Source: an uncultured Owenweeksia sp. (lineage in GTDB: Bacteria; Bacteroidota; Bacteroidia; Flavobacteriales; Schleiferiaceae). Taken from it: a stretch of DNA of 38,701 bases. This document shows positions 1 through 6,472 of this stretch, piece by piece (position 1 is the first letter of the stretch; each line of letters begins with the position of its first letter). Position numbers and translations under genes: made by a program. The stretch spans positions 1 through 38,701 of the forward strand of contig CAKZRR010000007.1 of NCBI GenBank assembly GCA_937146805.1, written 5' to 3'. The notes below the pieces were generated by a model that did not search any database, was not told the DNA's origin, and was given only the letters and a program-made list of their open reading frames with translations.

Positions 1-1
1 A

Positions 2-145
2 CTTCTGAATTTTGAGTTCATTGAATCATTGGGGTTGTTTGGGGAGCAGGATAGTACCGTTAGAAAGAATAGCTTAATCAGTGTAATTTTAGCAAGAGAT
101 AGTCTCATTAATAATTACTTAATTTTAATAATGATAGAATTTTGA
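2..145 (+). CDS. possible 3' end of a gene entering from the left edge
   Basis: The second reading frame is open from the first base to a TGA at 143-145, giving a 47-residue tail that ends in a hydrophobic run followed by IEF. The start lies outside the window. The frame has no recognisable domain. It could be the C-terminus of another small hypothetical like its neighbours, or chance, since AT-rich DNA can stay open this long. No terminator follows it. Confidence 0.3.
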   Translation, partial: LLNFEFIESLGLFGEQDSTVRKNSLISVILARDSLINNYLILIMIEF

Positions 146-246
146 CCCTTTCTTTTTAGGTCTTTGATTAATAGCTTTGCTGTTTTTTTCTTTGTTATTG
201 GCCCTATTACAACTCGATAATAGTTTTTCCTTCGGACTTTTGCGGA

Positions 247-696
247 TTGTATGTTGATATTTTTAAGAGACCAAGCTCATTTTCATGGAGGGACAATTTC
301 TATTGGCCAAGATTAACAATGAATTACCAATGGTACTATTTTTTGTTTCCCAATGGAACCGCTAACTTTTCAGAAATATTGCCGGATGATTTAGATATCA
401 AAGAAGCGGATACATCTTATTTTAAACTTGATAGCAGGCAAAATGAAGTAAAGGATTCAATTAGTTTCATCATTAATTCTGAGAGGCTTCTTCACTTTTT
501 AAAAAAGGGTCATTTTCAAGTAGTAGAGAAGAGGGAGGCGTATGCTCTAGTAGATTTTCACCAGCCTATTGCAAATATTGTTAGTATTACTAATGATACT
601 GTAGCAACAATGTAGGGAAAAGTGTTTTTTAATGATTCGTTTGAGTTGCTTATCATACCGTACTTAATACCTATTGAGGTTAGGAATAAAAAGTAA
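247..696 (+). pseudogene. hypothetical protein interrupted by in-frame TAG
   Basis: A 122-codon ORF begins at a TTG (247) and stops at TAG 613-615. The same frame stays open beyond that stop for 26 more codons, to TAA at 694-696, and that tail looks like ordinary protein. Upstream the frame is also open back to 175 and includes a Cys-Gly pair (codons 241-246) after a hydrophobic run. A T7 tract near 182-189 separates it from another frame with a signal-peptide-like stretch. The simplest reading is a decayed small lipoprotein with a broken N-terminus and a premature amber codon. No family is recognised. The visible part is rich in Trp, Tyr and Phe near its start. Alternatively the TTG ORF alone may be a real short gene. 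Confidence 0.45.
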
Positions 697-735
697 CTAT
701 TTATGGAAATCAACAGGAACTACATACAAGTACTA

Positions 736-1230
736 ATGAAAAAGTCGCGAATGGGGTTAATTTGTTTTTCATTCCTAGTTTGTCTGCAATTGTACGGACA
801 AACAGATAGAGTATGTTTTGATATTGACAATGTTGAAGGAGTGATATTTTTGAAAGGTGGGGATGTAGGATTAAGTGGGTTGGCATTAAAAAGATCCCTA
901 ACAAATGTGCAAGAAGTTTTAAAGATAGATAGTCTTGTTAAACTCTTTATCGATAGCCAGTCGGTTGAGAAAGGTCTGGTTCAACAAGGGTTTGATGGCT
1001 GTCCGGTCATTTCAAAGGCTTGGAAGGATTATTATAGACAAGTGATAAAATATGAAGATGAGGAATCAGGCCATCAGATTATTTGGATCCAATATGTTCA
1101 CAAATCGCAGGTAGATATTAATCCAAATTGGAAAGAGAACTGGGTTATTGTATTTGGAGGTTGCAGCTATTATTGGCGAGTTAAGTATGATATTGATTCA
1201 CAAAGGTTTTTTAGTTTTGTGATTAATTGA
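736..1230 (+). CDS. secreted hypothetical protein
   Basis: I do not recognise the family. Translation probably starts at ATG 736, where the product begins MKKSRMGLICFSFLVCLQLYGQ, a classic Sec signal peptide that ends in the YGQ often seen before cleavage in Bacteroidota. An in-frame ATG at 703 would put 11 charged/polar residues before it and spoil the signal. The mature protein is about 142 residues, with several Trp and Tyr and three Cys, and its C-terminal third (IVFGGCSYYWRVKYDID) looks like an edge-strand-rich beta domain. It lies 39 bases after the broken gene at 247-696 and may be one of a run of small secreted proteins. Function unknown. Confidence 0.55.
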   Translation: MKKSRMGLICFSFLVCLQLYGQTDRVCFDIDNVEGVIFLKGGDVGLSGLALKRSLTNVQEVLKIDSLVKLFIDSQSVEKGLVQQGFDGCPVISKAWKDYYRQVIKYEDEESGHQIIWIQYVHKSQVDINPNWKENWVIVFGGCSYYWRVKYDIDSQRFFSFVIN

Positions 1231-1329
1231 AGACTATTGCTTTATACACCTAATCCATGAGCTACCAATAAAACCTCTTAGCATAGATTTCTGTTTATAA
1301 ACGCTTGCAATTTTAAGAGCTTTAATTCC

Positions 1330-1422
1330 ATGAAGGTAAAGTACGTTTGGCCATGGGTAAAAATAGTCATTATTATAGTAGTTGGAATTATTCTAATTAT
1401 TGTGGCTCCGAAATTGGCCTGA
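1330..1422 (+). CDS. possible 30-residue single-pass membrane peptide
   Basis: ATG 1330 to TGA 1420-1422 encodes a 30-residue peptide. It has a lysine/tryptophan-rich head (MKVKYVWPWVK), a run of about 15 Ile/Val/Leu/Gly residues, and a short APKLA tail. This is the layout of a small inner-membrane protein or of a hydrophobic toxin of a type I system, but no antisense RNA or partner is visible. It could equally be a chance AT-rich ORF or the remnant of a longer membrane protein. No clear ribosome site precedes it, which is normal for this phylum. Confidence 0.25.
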   Translation: MKVKYVWPWVKIVIIIVVGIILIIVAPKLA

Positions 1423-1695
1423 TAATAATGGTAAATGCTTAATTTGACGACATGAGTTTTAGTCATATTTTTTGGAAGCTTTAGGTGAATTACCAAGGTT
1501 TAGGCCTTTAATGTTATTCTACCTAGACAATATGATAAATGTCTAATTGAGATCCTGATAAAGTGAAGGGATTTATCATGTTTGCTAAATTGGTCAGCAG
1601 CATGATTAATGCTTCTCTCTGGATAAACGTACTTGTTGATTAAGGTAAATCGCACCCCTATTCTTATATTCGCTACCATCTAAAAACCAAACCTT
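1423..1695. other. intergenic stretch without a supported gene
   Basis: No ORF here is convincing. Only short imperfect inverted repeats are seen (TAGACA/TGTCTA around 1524-1545 and GATAAA/TTTATC around 1556-1576). Neither has a following T-tract, so they are not called terminators. The stretch looks like decayed DNA between accessory genes. Confidence 0.4.
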
Positions 1696-1803
1696 ATGCG
1701 TTGTTTAAAAATACTTATAGGCCTATTAGTAGGCATGTGCTTTACCGGCTTACAAGCCCAATCCCAAATTTTGGAATGGGGAAAAATAAGTGATTACACT
1801 TAG
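1696..1803 (+). pseudogene. truncated secreted protein (signal peptide plus short tail)
   Basis: ATG 1696 starts a 35-residue product. A clear signal peptide (MRCLKILIGLLVGMCFTGLQ, then AQSQ) is followed by only about 12 mature residues ending WGKISDYT. The last codons lie inside the 43-bp repeat that recurs at 2579, where a second remnant also ends in SDYT and a TAG. A signal peptide joined to a tail this short suggests internal deletion of a longer secreted protein, although a genuine short secreted peptide cannot be excluded. Confidence 0.45.
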
Positions 1804-1830
1804 CAGTATTGTCTATAAAACTATTTGCAA
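1788..1830 (+). repeat. 43-bp direct repeat, copy A
   Basis: It matches copy B (2579-2621) at 41 of 43 positions; the differences are T/C at 1791 and C/T at 1797. Both differences fall in third codon positions of the frame that ends Ser-Asp-Tyr-Thr-stop, so both are silent there. The remainder is the shared sequence just after the stop codon. It therefore looks like the conserved 3' end of two paralogous genes rather than a mobile-element end. Confidence 0.85.
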
Positions 1831-2016
1831 TGCAAAGATGAAACAGAGGCTTGTCATAGTCAGATGAACCATCCAACGTGGAACAACACCACCTGGGATT
1901 TTAGAGCTAGAATGTTTAATAATTTCATTGATTACAATATAAGGCAGCCAGAACATAAAAAAACCGAACAGGATGTAGGTGGCAATACTTCATATAAAAA
2001 CATAAGGTATTTATGA
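1825..2016 (+). CDS. hypothetical ORF, possibly a gene fragment
   Basis: The frame is open from just after a TAA at 1816 and uses TTG 1825 as its only nearby start, inside repeat copy A. The 63 residues are hydrophilic and look protein-like (NNTTWDFRARMFNNFIDYN, then a KKTEQD segment). Its TGA overlaps the ATG of the lipoprotein gene at 2013 as ATGA, the usual layout of coupled genes. Without a good start it may be the 3' part of a gene whose 5' end was lost when the repeat recombined. Family not recognised. Confidence 0.3.
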   Translation: MQCKDETEACHSQMNHPTWNNTTWDFRARMFNNFIDYNIRQPEHKKTEQDVGGNTSYKNIRYL

Positions 2017-2450
2017 TGCGCATTTGTTTGATTCTGGTTTTTTTGAGCGTGATCGCATGTCAAAACACTGAAAATGCAACGATAAAACATTCTGAACCAG
2101 GAGGTGTGACAATATTTGCTAACACGCAGTTACCTACAGTAGTTACCGTGACTGATTTGGAATCTAAAGACTATTTAGTTCCTCCACCTTCAATTTTACC
2201 AATGCCTCTCACTATAAGCGAATGGCCGGGAGTCCAAAAACATAGGTATGAAGAAAAAATAAATGCTAAGGCGTCTTATCACTCGCCTTCAGATACAACT
2301 TTCAAGATATCTGTGATCTTAGATGGAAGTAACATAAGTGTAAAACAGATGACTTCTATAATTATGTTTACAGACAGCATAGTCAATGAACGTTACCCTC
2401 GTTTTGAAATGATTTCGGTTAATTTATTGCTACAGAGTATAAAAGATTAG
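2013..2450 (+). CDS. hypothetical lipoprotein
   Basis: The 145-residue product opens with MMRICLILVFLSVIAC, a lipoprotein signal with lipobox V-I-A-C and Cys16 as the lipidated residue, then a polar QNTENA linker. Residues 50-85 are Pro-rich. The C-terminal half predicts beta strands (FKISVILDGS, TSIIMFTDSIV). It is probably anchored in the inner leaflet of the outer membrane or exposed on the surface. Its start overlaps the stop of the preceding ORF (ATGA). No family or function is recognised. An imperfect GTATAAAA/TTTTATAC pair surrounds its stop codon (2437-2444, 2487-2494), too far apart to call a terminator. Confidence 0.55.
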   Translation: MMRICLILVFLSVIACQNTENATIKHSEPGGVTIFANTQLPTVVTVTDLESKDYLVPPPSILPMPLTISEWPGVQKHRYEEKINAKASYHSPSDTTFKISVILDGSNISVKQMTSIIMFTDSIVNERYPRFEMISVNLLLQSIKD

Positions 2451-2543
2451 TCTGGTTCCTTTCTTCGGCTGGTAGCTGGTGCACTTTTTTATACTTCTGG
2501 ATGACTTTGGAATGGGAGAGCGTGGAGGCGGCTTTGGTATTAG

Positions 2544-2594
2544 AGATTCAGTGTTTGGGGGCTTTCAAAGCAAAAGGCAAGCGATTATACTTAG
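2544..2594 (+). pseudogene. 3' remnant of a paralogue of the ORF at 1696
   Basis: In the frame ending TAG 2592-2594 the sequence reads DFSVWGLSKQKASDYT-stop. The tail of the 1696 ORF reads EWGKISDYT-stop. The shared WG...K.SDYT pattern, the silent third-position differences and the identical downstream bases support a common origin. A TAG at 2541-2543 blocks the frame upstream, so only the end of the gene survives. Confidence 0.35.
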
Positions 2595-2621
2595 CAGTAT
2601 TGTCTATAAAACTATTTGCAA
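2579..2621 (+). repeat. 43-bp direct repeat, copy B
   Basis: Partner of copy A at 1788-1830, 791 bp downstream in the same orientation. It spans the last four codons and the stop of a remnant gene plus about 27 bases beyond. Recombination between the two copies would delete or duplicate the 2013 lipoprotein gene. Confidence 0.85.
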
Positions 2622-2796
2622 AGCAGTGAACATAGGAGGAAGAAACGTTTTTACAATATGGGGACAATAATGAGGGATTGGCAGCTTATGAAATCATATT
2701 TGTCGGTTAAATATACAGCACGGGTTTTGTGTTCAATAATTTTAACCACTAAGTGCTTTAGTCGCGATTCTAAAATAAAAACTATTGAGAATAGAT

Positions 2797-3300
2797 ATGG
2801 CAAGAAATAGAGGTGTAGTCTTCAGCGTAAATAGTGCATTTGTAATTGGAGTTTTTTTAACAATTATACTCTGCTTGCCAAGTGTAAAAAAAATGATTTC
2901 AAATGAACCTATGAGTGTTGGAATGTACATACTGGCAATTGTATTTGTGTGCCATTATTGTGTTGCAGCAAACTTCAAATTAGGGAACGGATTGTTTTGG
3001 GTTCTGTTTAGTATTCAATTTTTATTGGCAATAATTTTGAACCTTCAGGGGCTGGCGGGGATGATTTTGGTGTTGGTTTATAATTTCATGAATATGCTCT
3101 CGCTAAAGTGGTATAATAGGAAGCTGTTGTTAGTTTCTACTCAGACCATTCAAGATCATTATCATGAAAGAGTGGCCTCTAAGGTTAGTGTATTTGATTT
3201 TTTTCAAATACCGGTTCTTATTGCTTTATTTTATTTAGCTTATATACTTACAGATGTAGTTTTCGACAATAAGATAACGAGCCTTCCTTTATTTTTTTAA
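2797..3300 (+). CDS. small integral membrane protein, unknown function
   Basis: ATG 2797 gives a 167-residue protein; an in-frame TTG at 2785 would add four residues. Four to five hydrophobic segments are visible: near the N-terminus (FVIGVFLTIILCLP), MYILAIVFVCHYCV, LFWVLFSIQFLLAIIL with an adjoining GMILVLVYNF, and a C-terminal one (PVLIALFYLAYILTDVVF). A soluble loop of about 40 residues with HYHER separates the last two. No family is recognised. It follows the decayed region and precedes a frameshifted gene. Confidence 0.5.
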   Translation: MARNRGVVFSVNSAFVIGVFLTIILCLPSVKKMISNEPMSVGMYILAIVFVCHYCVAANFKLGNGLFWVLFSIQFLLAIILNLQGLAGMILVLVYNFMNMLSLKWYNRKLLLVSTQTIQDHYHERVASKVSVFDFFQIPVLIALFYLAYILTDVVFDNKITSLPLFF

Positions 3301-3336
3301 TAGGATAGGCCTATTTTGAATTCTAGATATTTTATT

Positions 3337-3629
3337 ATGAAGGTTCTAGTACTGAGTTTTTTAATGTCTTTTGTTTGTAGTAATGGCGTACCTGTATCAC
3401 ATCAAGTAGAGGAGAAACTTGAAGATCGGTCATTGCTTGGCGAGTGCTTAGAAGAAGTCCGAGTCAGCTACTCGAACAAGGACAAAGAACCGTTTCTTGA
3501 AGTGGTAAAAAATTATTCGAGCGTAGCCAACAAAACCAATTAGATATTAGTGCTTACCTCAAAGAGGCTTATTTGCTAAATATACAACAAGGTGAGTGGC
3601 ATGTGGTGCGTAAGGTTTTAAGGGAGTAG
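3337..3629 (+). pseudogene. secreted hypothetical, frameshifted at an A6 tract
   Basis: ATG 3337 starts a signal-peptide-like sequence (MKVLVLSFLMSFVCSNG) and the frame stops at 3541-3543. At the A6 tract 3507-3512 the -1 frame continues with a convincing protein tail (KKLFERSQQNQLDISAYLKE...) to TAG 3627-3629, so a single-base change would join them into a product of about 97 residues. The zero-frame sequence around the tract reads GTA AAA AAT, so -1 slippage is conceivable, but no downstream pseudoknot was identified. A mutation or a sequencing error is more likely. The TAG lies three bases before the end of the convergent M28 peptidase gene. Confidence 0.6.
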
Positions 3630-3632
3630 TGC

Positions 3633-5012
3633 TTACTCCCCAATCACCACGTTTAGCTTATCTAATAAATAAACCAAGGAGGCCAGCGTGGCCGATCCCA
3701 TTTCTAGCTCTCGCGGATTTACGGACCCCAGCACATCTAAAGCGGAGTGGTGAATTTCAAAATAACGTTGGTTATCAGGTCGCATACCAATGAGTACCAA
3801 TTGGTTATTTTTAAGTGGGCCAATATCCGCCCCCGAGCCTTGTTGGCTAAACTGATGAATACCATAAGGCTCTAACAATTCGCGCAATAATTTAATGCGG
3901 TTTACAATGGTATCGGGTGCGTCAATGCTTATACCGCGTGGGCTAAAACCACCGGCATCTGATTCGAGCGCCAACACATGGTGCAGCTTATTTTGTTTGC
4001 TAAACTTAGCGTAGGTTTTCGCGCCATTTAAGCCAAACTCTTCGTTCATAAAAAATACCACACGTAAGGTGCGCTTGGGCAATAAGTTAAGCTCCTTTAA
4101 AAGCCAAGCGGCCTCTAAGGCATGCATACAGCCAGCACCATCATCGTGGGCTCCGGTGCCCAAATCCCAAGAGTCTATATGGCCACCAATTAGTATAATT
4201 TCATCTGGTTTTTCACTTCCTTTTAAGTCGGCAATAAGGTTGTGGCTGGTTACGCTGTCGCGCAATTCGCAATCCATTTTTAAGGTAATTTTTAACTCGG
4301 GATGTGTTTGTAGCGCTTTGGTTAACCACTCGGCATCTTGGGTGCTAATGGCAGCTGCGGGGATGTGTTTGGGTGCACCTACATAGGTCATACTACCCGT
4401 ATGAGGATAGGGGTTTACTGTGGCGCTTAATGAGCGAATTACTACGGCAATAGCCCCTTTTTTAGAAGCTTCTAAAGCACCAACATAGCGTTGCTTTACG
4501 GATTGCGAATACGCAAAAAAGGTATTTATAAAGGACGGATCCATGGGGATATTGTAGAAAGCAATTTTGCCCTTAAGTGCTTTGCTATCCATATCCTGCA
4601 ATTGATCAAAAGAGTTGATTTCTACTACTGGTGCGGTAATACCATTAAAAGGGGTGCCCACGGAACCACCCAAGGCGCAAACTTGAAAATAATGATTTTC
4701 GCCTGCCGCGGTGGCAAAGGCCACCTCTTTAGAGCCGCGTACCCAATGCGGTACGGTTACCTCTTGCAGCTGGGTGGTAAAACCCATGGAATCGGCAATG
4801 GCTTTAAAGCGTTGTACCGCTTCGTCTGCTTCTTCAGACCCAGAAAGGCGCCCACCAATATTGGTGAGTTCTTCTAACCATTGGTAACCCTGGCTGTGGG
4901 TTAAGGCGTAACTGTAAATGCTTTTTACGGTAGCCGCATCGTCTGCCGGGGTTTGAGTCCATCCCACGAAAGTGGAAAAAACAAAGATGCAGGGAAACAG
5001 GATTTTATACAT
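3633..5012 (-). CDS. M28 family metallo-carboxypeptidase (PGCP/CPQ-like), secreted
   Basis: A 459-residue zinc exopeptidase of the M28 family, closest to plasma glutamate carboxypeptidase (carboxypeptidase Q). A signal peptide covers about residues 1-19 (ends VGWTQ), so it acts in the periplasm or outside. A PA-like insert domain spans about 110-250. The catalytic domain carries the expected di-zinc set: H278 and D290 in GGHIDSWDLGTGAHDD, catalytic E324 with ligand E325 in MNEEFGLNG, D352 in ESDAGG and H422 in IHHSALD. The spacings match those known for the human enzyme. It starts 12 bases after the DUF819 gene and is probably co-transcribed with it, which suggests peptide degradation coupled to uptake or export. 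Exact substrate unknown. Confidence 0.9.
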   Translation of the reverse strand: MYKILFPCIFVFSTFVGWTQTPADDAATVKSIYSYALTHSQGYQWLEELTNIGGRLSGSEEADEAVQRFKAIADSMGFTTQLQEVTVPHWVRGSKEVAFATAAGENHYFQVCALGGSVGTPFNGITAPVVEINSFDQLQDMDSKALKGKIAFYNIPMDPSFINTFFAYSQSVKQRYVGALEASKKGAIAVVIRSLSATVNPYPHTGSMTYVGAPKHIPAAAISTQDAEWLTKALQTHPELKITLKMDCELRDSVTSHNLIADLKGSEKPDEIILIGGHIDSWDLGTGAHDDGAGCMHALEAAWLLKELNLLPKRTLRVVFFMNEEFGLNGAKTYAKFSKQNKLHHVLALESDAGGFSPRGISIDAPDTIVNRIKLLRELLEPYGIHQFSQQGSGADIGPLKNNQLVLIGMRPDNQRYFEIHHSALDVLGSVNPRELEMGSATLASLVYLLDKLNVVIGE

Positions 5013-5024
5013 GGTAAGTTTAAT

Positions 5025-6437
5025 TTAAGGAGCCACGGCTTGCATGAGGTATCCGCAGATAAGTGCACCATAAGTACCTAAGGCGTAACCTAATACAGCC
5101 AGCAAAACACCTACAGGTGCTAAGGAAGGATGAAAGGCAGCGGCCACCACAGGTGCCGAAGCGGCTCCACCAATATTGGCTTTACTACCTACAGCTAAAA
5201 AGAAGAAAGGCGCCTTGATGAGCTTGGCTACAATTACCAGCAATACCACGTGTACAATCATCCAAGTTAGGCCTACTAAGAAAATACCGGGATTATCAAA
5301 AATGGCTAATACGTCCATTTTCATACCAATAGTGGCTACTAAAATGTAAATGAACACGCTACCCATTTTACTGGCGCCTGCGCCTTCGTAGTTTCTAACT
5401 TTGGTAAAACTCATGGCAATACCAAAAGTGGTGGCCAATACAATAAGCCAAAAGAAGCCGGAGCCAAGACTAAATGTTTTGGCCAAATAAGGAGCGTTTG
5501 TTTTTATCCAGGGGGCAATGGCATCTGCGCCAAAATGTGCTAGGCCGGTAAAGCCTAACCCTATTCCAAGGATAACCATTAGATCTGTAAAACTTGGAAT
5601 ACGAGCGGTGCGTTCGCTAAACTCTTGCATGTGGTTTTTAAGAGTTTCCACTGCGCTGGCATCGGCCTTAAAAAATTTGTCAATTTTGGCGGCTTTACCT
5701 ACGCCCAATAGCAAGAAGAACATCCAAACTTCAGCCACAATGATATCTACGGTAATCATCATACTAAACATACCGCCCGAAATTAAATTGGAGCTTCCTT
5801 CTTTAAAAATCTCGTACATCGCCAATTGATTGGCACCCCCACCAATCCAGCTACCGGCAACGGTGGTCATGCCTCGCCATACTTCGTTGGGCGTAACACC
5901 ACCTACTATCTCGGGAGCAATACCTGAGAATAGTAAGATAGCCAAAGGGCCACCTATTATAACCCCTAGGGTACCAGTAACAAACATGATTAATGCTTTG
6001 GGTCCTAGTTTAAATACTTCTTTTAAATTGATGCTTAGCGTAAGCAAAACCAAACTGGCAGGTAGCAGGTAACGGCTGGCCACAAAGTACAATTGCGATT
6101 TACCAAGAAAGGGATTTATAAGTGCATGATCCACTTCGTTGTTGAGCACAAAATTTTTGAAATCTTTGAATTTAGTGATGCCACTTAAATCAAAACCAGC
6201 TTCTGTAAGGGCGGCCATAGCGCCCGTCATATCTACCCATTTGGGCGAAATAATACCAAAAGTGCTAAACAAGGAAGGTAAAAAGTAACAGAGTAAAAGG
6301 GCAGGTATTACTTTGTAGAATTTTTTAAAACCCGCTAGTTCCGTGGTTTTAAAAATGAGTAATAATAGGCCTATTAAAATGCCAAAAACTACGGCATCAT
6401 TGGTAATTAGTGGGATATCTGATACTACTTCTTCCAT
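5025..6437 (-). CDS. DUF819 family integral membrane protein (putative transporter)
   Basis: A 470-residue polytopic membrane protein with about 11-12 hydrophobic helices. The opening LITNDAVVFGIL, the glycine-rich GTLGVIIGGP segment and the repeated GGGANQLAM and GGAASAPVVAAAFHP motifs fit the DUF819 (YjcL-like) family, distantly resembling two-repeat transporters with re-entrant glycine-rich loops. The substrate is not established for the family. The gene lies 12 bases upstream of the secreted M28 peptidase on the same strand, so a role with small peptides or amino acids is possible, but that is inference. A TAnnTTTG promoter box lies just upstream. Confidence 0.85.
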   Translation of the reverse strand: MEEVVSDIPLITNDAVVFGILIGLLLLIFKTTELAGFKKFYKVIPALLLCYFLPSLFSTFGIISPKWVDMTGAMAALTEAGFDLSGITKFKDFKNFVLNNEVDHALINPFLGKSQLYFVASRYLLPASLVLLTLSINLKEVFKLGPKALIMFVTGTLGVIIGGPLAILLFSGIAPEIVGGVTPNEVWRGMTTVAGSWIGGGANQLAMYEIFKEGSSNLISGGMFSMMITVDIIVAEVWMFFLLLGVGKAAKIDKFFKADASAVETLKNHMQEFSERTARIPSFTDLMVILGIGLGFTGLAHFGADAIAPWIKTNAPYLAKTFSLGSGFFWLIVLATTFGIAMSFTKVRNYEGAGASKMGSVFIYILVATIGMKMDVLAIFDNPGIFLVGLTWMIVHVVLLVIVAKLIKAPFFFLAVGSKANIGGAASAPVVAAAFHPSLAPVGVLLAVLGYALGTYGALICGYLMQAVAP

Positions 6438-6459
6438 ACTATTTTTAGCTGATTTGTGC

Positions 6460-6467
6460 CAAAAATA
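6460..6467 (-). promoter_or_regulatory. -7 promoter box for DUF819-M28 operon
   Basis: On the minus strand this reads TATTTTTG, a perfect TAnnTTTG, in the 35-base gap between mutS2 and the DUF819 start. Transcription would start about 15-20 bases before the ATG at 6437. No good -33 TTTG is seen. Confidence 0.5.
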
Positions 6468-6472
6468 GCTTT

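Larger units (their letters stand above)
2451..2796. other. mostly non-coding stretch with gene debris
   Basis: Two ORFs of about 63 codons with GTG/TTG starts overlap here (2479-2670 and 2616-2810). Neither has a plausible signal, domain or start, so neither is called. The stretch contains repeat copy B and the SDYT-stop remnant. The AT-rich part before 2797 may hold the promoter of the membrane protein gene, but no clean TAnnTTTG box was found. Confidence 0.4.

Noticed and set aside
2479-2810. Two overlapping ORFs of about 63 codons with GTG and TTG starts
   Set aside because: They have no signal peptide, motif or plausible initiation site, and they overlap the repeat and gene debris.
3501-3520. 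Programmed -1 frameshift site
   Set aside because: The phase is compatible, but no stimulatory structure was found and the gene lies among other decayed ORFs, so simple mutation is preferred.
1717-6374. ATAGGCCTAT palindrome at 1717-1726, 3305-3314 and 6365-6374
   Set aside because: A 10-bp palindrome that occurs once in coding DNA of a transporter and twice in unrelated contexts; no common placement, so likely chance.
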